Shown here piece after piece: positions 1-7,254 of a stretch of DNA of 64,000 nucleotides (position 1 is the first letter of the stretch; every line of letters begins with the position of its first letter). The notes beneath the pieces were generated by a model. The model was not told the origin of the DNA. It ran no database searches and saw only the letters and a program-made list of their open reading frames with translations. The DNA is from DASSBG01 sp035699085 (GTDB lineage Bacteria; Pseudomonadota; Gammaproteobacteria; Xanthomonadales; Rhodanobacteraceae): positions 1 to 64,000 of the forward strand of contig DASSBG010000004.1 in the NCBI GenBank assembly GCA_035699085.1. The letters are read 5' to 3'. Position numbers and translations under genes: made by a program.

Positions 1-47
1 AACACGTGTTTGGCCAAATCAATCCCGATCGTCGTAACCTTGTTCAT
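1..47 (-). CDS. IS110-family transposase, N-terminal fragment (cut by window edge)
   Basis: Reading leftward from an ATG at 47-45, the 15 visible codons give MNKVTTIGIDLAKHV. This is the typical start of IS110-family DEDD transposases: the Asp in GIDLAK is the first catalytic acidic residue of the RuvC-like domain. These recombinases move a circular intermediate, guided by a bridge RNA. The rest of the gene lies outside the window, so intactness cannot be judged. The upstream sequence (48 to about 175) also looks like the non-coding left end of such an element. Confidence 0.85.
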   Translation of the reverse strand, partial: MNKVTTIGIDLAKHV

Positions 48-175
48 GGGCTCGCTCCCGGCAATTTTCGGTGGAAGTGACATCTCACCACCGCTGGCAC
101 CAGATGCCTAATGCGCCGGGGGCGAGTCCATGTGATTACGATGATCCGGCTGCCGGTCGGGCGTTCTCGATTCTG
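48..175 (-). mobile_element. IS110-type non-coding left end, possible bridge-RNA region
   Basis: This non-coding stretch lies directly upstream of the transposase start on the same (minus) strand. In IS110-group elements (IS621 type) the segment 5' of the transposase encodes the bridge RNA that selects target and donor. I recognise the position and general look, not a specific bridge-RNA fold. The outer boundary is a guess: a chromosomal stem-loop repeat begins at 190, so the element should end before it. Confidence 0.45.
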
Positions 176-189
176 TCGCGGGGTGCGGT

Positions 190-234
190 GCCGACTTCGT
201 CGGCTGTTGGGATTCGCTGCGCTCACCGCCAACT
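190..234. repeat. REP-like stem-loop repeat, copy A
   Basis: Contains a perfect 6-bp hairpin (GCCGAC, loop TTC, GTCGGC, 190-204) followed by a block ending CTCACCGCCAAC. Its reverse complement matches 5504-5548 at 41 of 44 positions by eye, with a compensated stem and a changed loop. This is a dispersed intergenic repeat, here between the IS110 end and the DUF3108 gene. Confidence 0.75.
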
Positions 235-329
235 TGCGAGGATCCGGCTGCCGAGCCGACTGCGCGAACGCAAAGGAGCGGCGCTTTTACCGTTTCCCTT
301 CCCCGATTTGAGGCGGGCGGCGAGGGGCG

Positions 330-1040
330 TCAGCGTCGTTCGCTGCACGTCAAGAGGCTGAGTACCAAGCCGCTGCTGCCCTGGGCAAGCTTGACCGGCG
401 TGGCGCAGCCGGTGCTGGCGTACCAGGCGCGGATGCCGTGATTGTCGTCGGTGCGTACCACGCGGGTCGCCTCGAACTGGCCAGCCGGCACCTGCACGGT
501 GTCGTGGCCGGTCACTTCGAACTGCTGCTGCTCGATGCGCTTGCGGGTCGCCACCGGCAGGGTGAAGCGGGTGGCGCCGTGGCGCAGTTCGGCGGCGATC
601 GCCAGCACCGCACTGTGCCGCTCGACCATGCCGGCGGCGGCCGGATAGCGGTAGTCGTGCTTGCCGTCGCGGACGTGCACCTCGCCGCCGCGGGCGCGCA
701 CATGGCGCTGGCGGCTGTGCATCAGCGAGTCGAGGTCGTAGTCGTAGGTGACCAGCATCGGGCTGTCGCCTTGCCAGCGAAAGGCGGAGGTTTCGTCCAG
801 CGAGACATTGAGCAGCGAGGCGAGCCCGCTGGTGCCGCGGATGCGGGTCTGGTAGAGCCAGACATCGCCTGCGCGTTGCAGGCTGAGGGTGGCCTCGCCG
901 ATGCGCTTGCCGTCCTTGCTGACGGCGTAGCGGGCGGTGAATGGCGACAGCGGTGCGTTTGCCTGGGCGGCGGTGCGCGCGGAGGCGCACACGGCGAGCG
1001 CGCAGGCCGCGGCAGCCATGAAAATACGGGTGACATTCAT
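330..1040 (-). CDS. DUF3108 domain periplasmic protein
   Basis: A 236-residue protein with an N-terminal signal peptide (hydrophobic AAAACALAVCASA, cleavage near residues 22-27). The mature part matches the DUF3108 family: an early ARYAVSKDGKRIGEATLSL segment, a central block of alternating basic and aromatic residues, and a late VPAGQFEATRVVRTDD segment before RAWYA. Family members are periplasmic or outer-membrane-facing beta-rich proteins of unknown role, often beside purN/purM in Xanthomonadales. The gene runs in the same direction as purMN but 87 bp downstream, so co-transcription is possible. No catalytic motif is visible. Confidence 0.8.
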   Translation of the reverse strand: MNVTRIFMAAAACALAVCASARTAAQANAPLSPFTARYAVSKDGKRIGEATLSLQRAGDVWLYQTRIRGTSGLASLLNVSLDETSAFRWQGDSPMLVTYDYDLDSLMHSRQRHVRARGGEVHVRDGKHDYRYPAAAGMVERHSAVLAIAAELRHGATRFTLPVATRKRIEQQQFEVTGHDTVQVPAGQFEATRVVRTDDNHGIRAWYASTGCATPVKLAQGSSGLVLSLLTCSERR

Positions 1041-1127
1041 GCGACGAGACTGGGGCCTTTCGGCGGCGAATGCAAGCAGCTGGTAAGCACAATGGGAGCG
1101 CGGGACTGAGCGTTCATCGCTTCCGGA

Positions 1128-1823
1128 TCAGGCACTTGCAGGCGCCGAGGCCACCAGCGTGCCGCCGGCCCCGAGCGCCAGCGGGCACTCCAGCACCCCG
1201 CCTTTCCAGCGCACCTGCTCGCCCTCCAGGCTGAGGCTGCCGGCAGCGATCCCGGCCACCACCGCGGCAAGCAGGCGGTGCTCCAGCGGCAGCAGCCGCG
1301 CTGACAGCGCCGCCTCGTCGTCGTCCGGCAGCACCGCCAGCCGGGCCTGGGCGATCAATGGGCCGCCATCGAGTTCGCCGGTCACGAAATGCACGCTGGC
1401 GCCGTGTTCCGCATCGCCTGCGCGCAGGGCGCGGCGATGCGTGTGCAGGCCGCGGTACTTCGGCAGCAGCGAGGGGTGGACGTTGATCATGCGGCCGATC
1501 CATGGCGCGATGGCGGCGGCATCGAGGATGCGCATGAAACCCGCCAGCACGACCAGTTCCGGTCCGGCGGCGGCGAGCCGGGCAAACAGCTCGCGGTCGT
1601 AGGCTGCACGCTCGGCGAAGCCGCGCGGGTCCAGCGCCAGCGTGGCGATGCCGGCGGCCTCGGCGATGCGCAGTGCCGGCGCCTCGGCCTTGTCGCTGGC
1701 CACCAGCACCACGTCGATCGGCAGCGTGCCGCTTTCGCGCGCCGTCAGCAGCGCCTGCAGGTTGCTGCCGCGGCCGGAAGCCAGCACGGCAATCGGCAAG
1801 GGCGGCGTCGGTGCGGTGGCCAC
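1128..1823 (-). CDS. purN: Phosphoribosylglycinamide formyltransferase 1
   Basis: Transfers the formyl group of 10-formyl-THF to glycinamide ribonucleotide (purine synthesis step 3, cytosol). The phosphate-binding loop ASGRGSNLQAL is at residues 15-25. NVHPSLLP carries catalytic N114 and H116, and GELDGGP carries D152, equivalent to the E. coli N106/H108/D144 triad. At 231 residues it exceeds the usual 210 or so through a short N-terminal tail and an Ala/Gly-rich C-terminus. The start is a GTG placed immediately after the purM TAG stop, so it is almost certainly translated by coupling to purM. Confidence 0.96.
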   Translation of the reverse strand: MATAPTPPLPIAVLASGRGSNLQALLTARESGTLPIDVVLVASDKAEAPALRIAEAAGIATLALDPRGFAERAAYDRELFARLAAAGPELVVLAGFMRILDAAAIAPWIGRMINVHPSLLPKYRGLHTHRRALRAGDAEHGASVHFVTGELDGGPLIAQARLAVLPDDDEAALSARLLPLEHRLLAAVVAGIAAGSLSLEGEQVRWKGGVLECPLALGAGGTLVASAPASA

Positions 1824-2885
1824 CTAGGCCTCGCTCCCCGGACCGCCGGAAATCGTCACGCGCACCTCGCTGCCCGAGACCGGCACCACTGTGCCGATCT
1901 CCCAGGCGCCGAGGCCATGTCGATCCAGGCAGGCGGTGGCCGCCTCGACCTCGGCGGCATCAAGCATCGCGACGAAACCGATGCCGCAGTTGAAGGTGCG
2001 GTGCATCTCGGCCGCGGCGAGCGCGCCTTCGCGCTGCAGCCAGTCGAACACCGGCGGCCACGACCAGGCGCCGGCATCGACATGCAGGCCGAGGCCGTCC
2101 GGCACGACGCGGATGATGTTCTCGGTCAGACCACCGCCAGTGATGTGGGCCAGCCCGTGGACGTCCACCGCGTGGCGAAGCGCGGTGATCGCCTCCACGT
2201 AAATGGTGGTTGGTGCCATCAGCGCTGCGCCGAGGGTGGTGCCGCCAAGGTCAAGCTCCAGGGGATGGCCGGCGCGCTCCAGGATGCGGCGGATCAGGGA
2301 GAACCCGTTGGCATGCGGCCCGGACGAGGCGATACCGAGCAGCACATCGCCCGCGCCCACCGCGCTCCCGTCCAGCAGTTCGTTCTTTTCCACCGCGCCA
2401 ACGGCGAAGCCGGCGAGATCGTATTCACCGGCGGGGTACATGTCCGGCATCTCGGCCGTCTCGCCGCCGATCAGTGCGCAGCCGGCCTGGCGGCAGCCGT
2501 CGGCGATGCCGGCGATCACCGCGGCGGCGGTGTCGACATCCAGCTTGCCGGTCGCAAAGTAGTCGAGGAAGAACAGCGGCTCGGCGCCTTGCACCAGGAT
2601 GTCGTTCACGCACATTGCCACCAGATCGATGCCGATGGTCTCGTGTTTGCCGACGATCTGCGCAAGCTTCAGCTTGGTGCCGACGCCGTCGGTGCCCGAT
2701 ACCAGCACCGGTTCCCGATAGCGGCCGGCGAGGTCGAACAGCGCGCCGAAGCCGCCCAGCCCGCCCATCACCTCCGGCCGGCGGGTCGCCTTGACCAGCG
2801 GCTTGATGCGCTCGACCAGTGCGTTGCCGGCATCGATGTCGACGCCGGCGCTGCGGTAGTCCAGCGGGGTTTTCTGCGGGGTCAT
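1824..2885 (-). CDS. purM: Phosphoribosylformylglycinamidine cyclo-ligase (AIR synthetase)
   Basis: ATP-dependent cyclisation of FGAM to AIR, purine step 5, cytosolic dimer. The 353-residue protein begins with YRSAGVDIDAGNALVERIKP and has the nucleotide-binding SGTDGVGTKLKLA and the signature GGETAEMPDMY, all standard for PurM (E. coli 345 aa). It is the first gene of a purM-purN unit; its TAG stop abuts the purN GTG. Its 5' end faces the divergent phosphatidyltransferase gene across 136 bp (2886-3021), which must hold both promoters. No PurR operator could be picked out. Confidence 0.97.
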   Translation of the reverse strand: MTPQKTPLDYRSAGVDIDAGNALVERIKPLVKATRRPEVMGGLGGFGALFDLAGRYREPVLVSGTDGVGTKLKLAQIVGKHETIGIDLVAMCVNDILVQGAEPLFFLDYFATGKLDVDTAAAVIAGIADGCRQAGCALIGGETAEMPDMYPAGEYDLAGFAVGAVEKNELLDGSAVGAGDVLLGIASSGPHANGFSLIRRILERAGHPLELDLGGTTLGAALMAPTTIYVEAITALRHAVDVHGLAHITGGGLTENIIRVVPDGLGLHVDAGAWSWPPVFDWLQREGALAAAEMHRTFNCGIGFVAMLDAAEVEAATACLDRHGLGAWEIGTVVPVSGSEVRVTISGGPGSEA

Positions 2886-3021
2886 GGCGCGCGCCTGCCG
2901 AAACGGCCGCCATGATAGACGCTGCCGCGTGGCGGCGGAACCGGCGCAGGCACACGCCAGCGGCTACCATGAACAGGCAGAGGCTGCCGCCGCACCCCAA
3001 AAACGTCCACGGCCCCACGCC

Positions 3022-3567
3022 ATGCTCCGCCAGATACCCAACGCCATCACTGTCGCGCGCATTGCCTTGGTCGTGCCGATCGGCTGGGCAATCATGACGC
3101 GGCAGAACGAGCTGGCCCTGATTCTGGCGGCCGTGGCCGGCGTCTCTGACGCCTTTGACGGCTTCCTGGCGCGGCAGTTTGGCTGGCAGACGCGGCTGGG
3201 GGCCTGGCTCGACCCGGCGGCCGACAAGCTGATGCTGGTCACCGCCTACGTCTGCCTCGGCACGGTCGCTGCGCTGCCGTGGTGGCTGGTGGCGCTGGTG
3301 CTGGCGCGGGACGTGGTATTGGTTGCCGGCGTGCTGGCGCTGCGGCGCTGGCGCGGGCTGCGCGAGGTGCGCCCCAGCCGCTTGTCCAAATACAATACGC
3401 TGGTGCAGATCGTTTGCGTTCTGGCCGTGCTCTTTGACTTGCACGGCAGGCCGGCGCTGGCGCTGCAGCCGCTGATGTGGCTGGTGGCGGTGCTGACCGT
3501 GGCCAGCGGCGTCGACTACGTGCTGCGTTTTGCCGCCCGAGCGCGGCGCCAAGGGAAACACGAATGA
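3022..3567 (+). CDS. CDP-alcohol phosphatidyltransferase (PgsA/cardiolipin-synthase type)
   Basis: A 181-residue inner-membrane enzyme that moves a phosphatidyl group from CDP-diacylglycerol to an alcohol, most likely glycerol-phosphate or phosphatidylglycerol. The full family motif D-x2-D-G-x2-A-R-x8-G-x3-D-x3-D is present as DAFDGFLAR...GAWLDPAAD, surrounded by hydrophobic segments. I chose ATG 3022 (MLRQIPNAITVARI), where family proteins begin; the frame is open further upstream but that part is low-complexity and unlike the family. The stop overlaps the next gene by ATGA. Whether it is the main pgsA or a second homologue cannot be told from sequence. Confidence 0.88.
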   Translation: MLRQIPNAITVARIALVVPIGWAIMTRQNELALILAAVAGVSDAFDGFLARQFGWQTRLGAWLDPAADKLMLVTAYVCLGTVAALPWWLVALVLARDVVLVAGVLALRRWRGLREVRPSRLSKYNTLVQIVCVLAVLFDLHGRPALALQPLMWLVAVLTVASGVDYVLRFAARARRQGKHE

Positions 3568-4745
3568 AGTGGACTGCGACGCTGCGCTGGCAGCTGCTGG
3601 CGCTGTGCCTGCTGATCGGCCTTGCCTTGTGGGCGCTGAGCCCGGTGCTGGCGCCGTTCGTCGCGGCGGCGGTGCTGGCCTATCTCGGCGATCCGTTGGC
3701 CGACCGCCTGGAACGCCTGCACATGGGCCGGACGCTCGCGGTGACCATCGTCTTCGTGGTGATGATCGCCTTGCTGGTCGGTGCGGTGGTGCTGCTGGTA
3801 CCACTGGTCGAGCGCCAGATCACGCACCTGGTGCAGTCGCTGCCGCGCTACGCCGCCTGGTTCCGAACCGACGCGGGCCCGTGGCTGCAGCAGCACCTGA
3901 AGCTCGACCCCGAGACCTTCGATCCCAGCCGCCTGCTCACGCTGCTGAAGGAGCACATCGGCTCGGCCGGCGGACTGGCCGCGGCCGTGGTGGCGCGTGT
4001 GTCGCGCTCCGGGCTGGCGCTGGTCGGCTGGCTGGTCAACATCGTGCTGGTGCCGGTGGTGGCCTTCTACCTGCTGCGTGACTGGGACACGCTGGTGGAG
4101 CGCATCCATCGCCTGGTGCCGCGCGGGCTGGAGCCCACCGTCAGCCGCCTTGCGCACGAATCCAACGCCGTGCTCGGTGCCTTCGTGCGCGGCCAGCTGC
4201 TGGTGATGCTGGCGCTGGGCCTGATCTACGGCATCGGTCTCTGGCTGGTCGGCATCGACGTCGGCCCGCTGATCGGCATGGTGGCCGGCCTGGTCAGCTT
4301 CGTGCCCTACCTTGGTTTCATCATCGGCCTGATCGCCAGCCTGATTGCCGCGCTGGTGCAGTACCACGACTGGCTGCACATCGGCCTGGTGCTGGTGGTG
4401 TTCGCCATCGGCCAGGCAATGGAAGGCTACGTGCTGACACCACGGCTGGTCGGTGGCAAGATCGGCCTGCACCCGGTGGCGGTGATCTTCGCGGTGCTGG
4501 CTGGCGGCGCGCTGTTCGGTTTCGTCGGCATCCTGCTGGCCTTGCCCGCGGCCTCGGTGATCATGGTGCTGCTGCGCTACGGCCACGAGCGCTACACCGC
4601 CAGCGAGCTCTACCGCGGCAATGGGGATGGCGTGGTGGTGGCCTCGGCGCCGCATGCGCCGGTCACGCCTGCGCCGCCGGCGGAGCCGCCGCCGAGTACG
4701 GCTGGCGCCGAGACGGAGCGGGGCGGCGACATTGCCGATCGATGA
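3564..4745 (+). CDS. AI-2E family (PerM-like) membrane permease
   Basis: A 393-residue polytopic inner-membrane protein starting at an ATG that overlaps the previous stop (ATGA). Two N-terminal hydrophobic segments, a soluble linker at about residues 80-150, then several more segments containing family-typical VGPLIGMVAGLVSFVPYLGFIIG and GKIGLHPVAVIFAVLAGG. The AI-2E name reflects TqsA; many members (PerM, Na+/H+ antiport-like) do not move autoinducer-2, so no substrate is assigned. The C-terminal tail (Pro/Ala-rich, last about 35 residues) overlaps the start of hda, a conserved Xanthomonadales arrangement. Confidence 0.88.
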   Translation: MKWTATLRWQLLALCLLIGLALWALSPVLAPFVAAAVLAYLGDPLADRLERLHMGRTLAVTIVFVVMIALLVGAVVLLVPLVERQITHLVQSLPRYAAWFRTDAGPWLQQHLKLDPETFDPSRLLTLLKEHIGSAGGLAAAVVARVSRSGLALVGWLVNIVLVPVVAFYLLRDWDTLVERIHRLVPRGLEPTVSRLAHESNAVLGAFVRGQLLVMLALGLIYGIGLWLVGIDVGPLIGMVAGLVSFVPYLGFIIGLIASLIAALVQYHDWLHIGLVLVVFAIGQAMEGYVLTPRLVGGKIGLHPVAVIFAVLAGGALFGFVGILLALPAASVIMVLLRYGHERYTASELYRGNGDGVVVASAPHAPVTPAPPAEPPPSTAGAETERGGDIADR

Positions 4746-5433
4746 CCGCGGCCAGTTGCCGCTCGGCCTGCGCTGGCCCTCGCGGCAGCGCTTCGAGCAC
4801 TTTGTCGCCGGCGACAACGGCCTGGCGCTGAGCGCCTGCCAGCGGGCGGCGAGCGAGGCGGCGGCGCCCTGGCTGTTCCTCGCCGGCCCGCCGGGCAGCG
4901 GCAAGAGCCACCTGCTGCTGGCCACCTGCCAGCGCGCCGCGCAGGCCGGCCCGGGTGCGCAATACCTGCCGCTGCGCGATCTGCCGGCGCCGCTCGCGCC
5001 GCTGATTCGCGGCGCCGGCGGCCGTGCGCTGGTGGCGCTGGACGACCTCGACGCCATCGCCGGCGATGGCGAGGCCGAACACGCGGTGTTCGACCTCTAC
5101 AACCGCAGCCGTGCCGATGGCGTCACCCTGCTGTTCGCCGCCGGTGAGCCGCCGTCCAGCCTGCCGCTGGTGCTGCCGGACCTGCGCTCGCGGCTTGGCC
5201 TTTGTACGCAGCTCGCACTGCGGCCGCTGGACGAGGCGGCGCGCCGCGACTGGTTGCGGGGCAGCGCCGCCGCACGCGGCATCGTGCTGGACGACGAGGT
5301 CATCGACTGGCTGTTCCGCCGCCACGCCCGCGACCTCGGCAGCCTCGCGGCCTTGCTGGAGCGCCTCGACCGCGCCTCGCTGGCCAGCCGCCGCCGCGTC
5401 ACCATCCCGTTCCTGCGGACGCTGCTTGGCTAG
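4732..5433 (+). CDS. hda: DnaA-inactivating AAA+ protein Hda
   Basis: Binds the DNA-loaded beta clamp and stimulates ATP hydrolysis by DnaA (RIDA), limiting re-initiation. The TTG start at 4732 gives 233 residues, the usual Hda length, and puts the clamp-binding motif QLPLGL at residues 8-13. Walker A GPPGSGKS is at 52-59 and Walker B ALVALDDLD ends near 107; the C-terminal lid has RRHARDLGSLAALLERLD. The reading frame is open to an ATG at 4621, but that extension is an Arg-rich shadow of the permease tail. The start overlaps the permease by 14 nt, implying coupled translation. Confidence 0.93.
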   Translation: MPIDDRGQLPLGLRWPSRQRFEHFVAGDNGLALSACQRAASEAAAPWLFLAGPPGSGKSHLLLATCQRAAQAGPGAQYLPLRDLPAPLAPLIRGAGGRALVALDDLDAIAGDGEAEHAVFDLYNRSRADGVTLLFAAGEPPSSLPLVLPDLRSRLGLCTQLALRPLDEAARRDWLRGSAAARGIVLDDEVIDWLFRRHARDLGSLAALLERLDRASLASRRRVTIPFLRTLLG

Positions 5434-5500
5434 CGGGGACCGGGGCGCGGGGGCGCAGGGGCGAACGAAGCGCGCGGCGCGCGCGAAGTGCGAATGCATC

Positions 5501-5548
5501 GTAGGTTGGCGGTGAGCGAAGCGAACCCCAACAGCCGACGCAGTCGGC
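5501..5548. repeat. REP-like stem-loop repeat, copy B
   Basis: Begins GTAGGTTGGCGGTGAGCGAA and ends with a hairpin of stem GCCGAC/GTCGGC and loop GCA (5534-5548). It is inverted relative to copy A at 190-234, with about 41 of 44 identical positions. The stem is conserved while the loop differs, as expected for an RNA or DNA hairpin under selection. Confidence 0.75.
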
Positions 5549-5564
5549 AGCATGCGAGCCCGGG

Positions 5565-5682
5565 GGGACTCGGGACTCCCGGAACGGACGTGGGGCTCGG
5601 GACTCGGAACCCAGAACCCCGAACCCGGACCCCGAACCCGGACCCCGGACCCCGGAACCCGGAACCCGGAACCCGGGACGCG
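5565..5682. repeat. In-phase 7-bp tandem repeat array upstream of queA
   Basis: From 5599 to 5682 the sequence splits into twelve consecutive heptamers without a break in register: GGGACTC, GGAACCC, AGAACCC, CGAACCC, GGACCCC, GAACCCG, GACCCCG twice, GAACCCG three times, GGACGCG. Two more GGGACTC units sit at 5565-5578. The register is strict while the units vary, so this is an old degenerate array. The C-rich strand is the plus strand; the array after queA (7127-7210) is the other way round. Confidence 0.85.
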
Positions 5683-5937
5683 CAAGCAAACTCGCTACCG
5701 CGATCAACGCAAGGGCGCGTGCGGATCGGCATCACCGAAAGCGGAGGGTTGGGTGAGAGGCGTGGACCGGCGCCGCGACAGGCGCAGCACGCGGCGCTTG
5801 CGTTTGACAGCACACTTCGCCGCGCGCATCAGAACGGTGCGAAAGGCTGCAGCCATTGTTCGATCCGGCAGCCTCCATAATGTCCTGGCGCATCTGCGGT
5901 TCGATGGCCTTCCGCTCAATGCGCACGCCCACTGCGC

Positions 5938-5943
5938 GATAAT
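5938..5943 (+). promoter_or_regulatory. Candidate -10 element (GATAAT) for queA operon
   Basis: Matches TATAAT at 5 of 6. No good -35 is found at 16-18 bp, so this is a weak call. Transcription would begin near 5950, leaving a leader of about 33 nt before the queA GTG. Confidence 0.3.
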
Positions 5944-5982
5944 GGGCGGCTCACCGCGCTGAAAGGCCGCCGCCGCGCTGCC

Positions 5983-7017
5983 GTGAAAAAGTCCGAGTTC
6001 GAATTCGAATTGCCGCCCGAGCTGATCGCGCAGGCGCCACTGGCGGAGCGCAGCGCCAGCCGCCTGCTGCTGCTCGATCCCGGCGCCGGCACCCTGGCCG
6101 ACCACCAGTTTCGTGAGCTCCCGGGCCTGCTGCGGCCGGGCGACCTGCTGGTGTTCAACGACACCCGCGTCCTCCCGGCGCGCCTGTTCGGCCACAAGGC
6201 CTCGGGTGGTGCGGTCGAGGTGCTGCTGGAGCGGCTGACCGGACCGCGCACCGCGCGCGCGCAGCTGCGCGTCAGCAAGAAGCCGCGTGCCGGCAGCCGC
6301 ATCGTGCTGGATGATGGCAGCGAGCTGACGGTGCTTGGCCGCGAAGGCGAGTTCTTCGAGTTGCGCGGCGAAGGCGACGAGCCGCTGGCCGATCTGCTGC
6401 AGCGCGTCGGGCACATGCCGCTGCCGCCCTACATCGCGCGCGCGGACGCGGCCGAGGACCGCGAGCGTTACCAGACGGTCTACGCACGCACGCCGGGCGC
6501 CGTGGCGGCGCCGACCGCCGGGCTGCATTTCGACCAGGCGCTGCTGGCGGCGCTGCGCGAGCGCGGGGTCGGCTTCGGCTACGTCACGCTGCACGTCGGC
6601 GCCGGCACCTTCCAGCCGGTGCGCGCCGAGCGCATCGAGGACCACGTCATGCACCGCGAGTGGCTGAGCGTGGAGGCACCGCTGGTCGAGCGCATTGCCG
6701 CCACCCGCGCCGCCGGCGGCCGCATCATCGCGGTCGGCACCACCGTCGTGCGCTCGCTGGAGACGGCCACGCGCGACGGCGGGTTGGCGCCGTTCGAGGG
6801 CGAGACGGGCATCTTCATCTACCCCGGCTACCGCATCACCAGCATCGACGGCCTGATCACCAACTTCCACCTGCCGGGCTCGACGCTGCTGATGCTGGTG
6901 TCGGCCTTCGCCGGCCGCGACTTCGTGCTTGGCGCCTACCGCCACGCCGTCGCCGAGCGCTACCGCTTCTTCTCTTACGGCGACGCGATGCTGGTTTGGG
7001 GCGGCGGTGAGCGGTGA
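5983..7017 (+). CDS. queA: S-adenosylmethionine:tRNA ribosyltransferase-isomerase
   Basis: Transfers and rearranges the ribosyl part of SAM onto preQ1 in tRNA, giving epoxyqueuosine (queuosine pathway, cytosol). The 344-residue product starts MKKSEFEFELPPELIAQ, the family N-terminus, with a GTG start; internal signatures include VFNDTRVLPARLFG, RYQTVYA, GAVAAPTAGLHF, HVGAGTFQPV and the C-terminal TNFHLPGSTLLMLVSAFAG. The next gene is tgt, the enzyme that inserts preQ1, so both act in the same pathway. The 237-bp gap to tgt contains a heptamer array, and a matching inverted array lies upstream. Confidence 0.97.
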   Translation: MKKSEFEFELPPELIAQAPLAERSASRLLLLDPGAGTLADHQFRELPGLLRPGDLLVFNDTRVLPARLFGHKASGGAVEVLLERLTGPRTARAQLRVSKKPRAGSRIVLDDGSELTVLGREGEFFELRGEGDEPLADLLQRVGHMPLPPYIARADAAEDRERYQTVYARTPGAVAAPTAGLHFDQALLAALRERGVGFGYVTLHVGAGTFQPVRAERIEDHVMHREWLSVEAPLVERIAATRAAGGRIIAVGTTVVRSLETATRDGGLAPFEGETGIFIYPGYRITSIDGLITNFHLPGSTLLMLVSAFAGRDFVLGAYRHAVAERYRFFSYGDAMLVWGGGER

Positions 7018-7126
7018 GCGGGAGACGGCGCTGCGACATGCGCGTGTGGCCCGGCCCCGACCAAGACAGCACCGGCGTCGATACTCCGCCGCGCACGCCT
7101 GATTTGACCGCGGTCGCATCTTTGCG

Positions 7127-7210
7127 GGGTCCCGGGTCCCGGTTCCCGGGCCCGGGGCCCCGAGCCGCTAGTCCCCAGCCCCGAGCGCGAGCCCCGGGTC
7201 CCGGGTCCCG
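7127..7210. repeat. In-phase 7-bp tandem repeat array between queA and tgt
   Basis: Twelve consecutive heptamers in one register: GGGTCCC twice, GGTTCCC, GGGCCCG, GGGCCCC, GAGCCGC, TAGTCCC, CAGCCCC, GAGCGCG, AGCCCCG, GGTCCCG twice. It has the same length (84 bp, 12 units) as the main block of the array before queA, in inverse orientation. Confidence 0.85.
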
Positions 7211-7221
7211 GCCTCCATCGG

Positions 7222-7227
7222 CATAAT
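7222..7227 (+). promoter_or_regulatory. Candidate -10 element (CATAAT) for tgt
   Basis: Sits in the context GGCATAAT, which recurs upstream of yajC (8656-8663), just beyond the heptamer array and 28 bp before the tgt ATG. No convincing -35 box, since the array occupies that position. Low-confidence call. Confidence 0.25.
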
Positions 7228-7254
7228 GCGCGGACCTCGGATCTGCTTGGAACG

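Larger units (their letters stand above)
5434..5982. other. 549-bp non-coding region between hda and queA with repeats
   Basis: Small ORFs exist on both strands but show no recognisable protein. The left half holds a REP-like stem-loop (5501-5548) and a heptamer array (5565-5682). The right half (5683-5982) shows no repeat. A -10-like GATAAT at 5938-5943 lies 40 nt before the queA start. Confidence 0.7.

Noticed and set aside
1389..2915. 508-codon plus-strand ORF opposite purN and purM
   Set aside because: Antisense shadow; purN and purM are intact and standard.
3564..4745. Autoinducer-2 exporter (TqsA)
   Set aside because: Only the family name suggests it; sequence and hda context fit the broader PerM group and no luxS is seen.
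5565..5682. Minisatellite encoding a repetitive protein
   Set aside because: Frames through the array give Pro/Gly/Arg runs without a start, ribosome site or conservation signal.
5732..5932. 66-codon minus-strand ORF between hda and queA
   Set aside because: No ribosome site, no recognisable motif, and composition like the rest of the gap.
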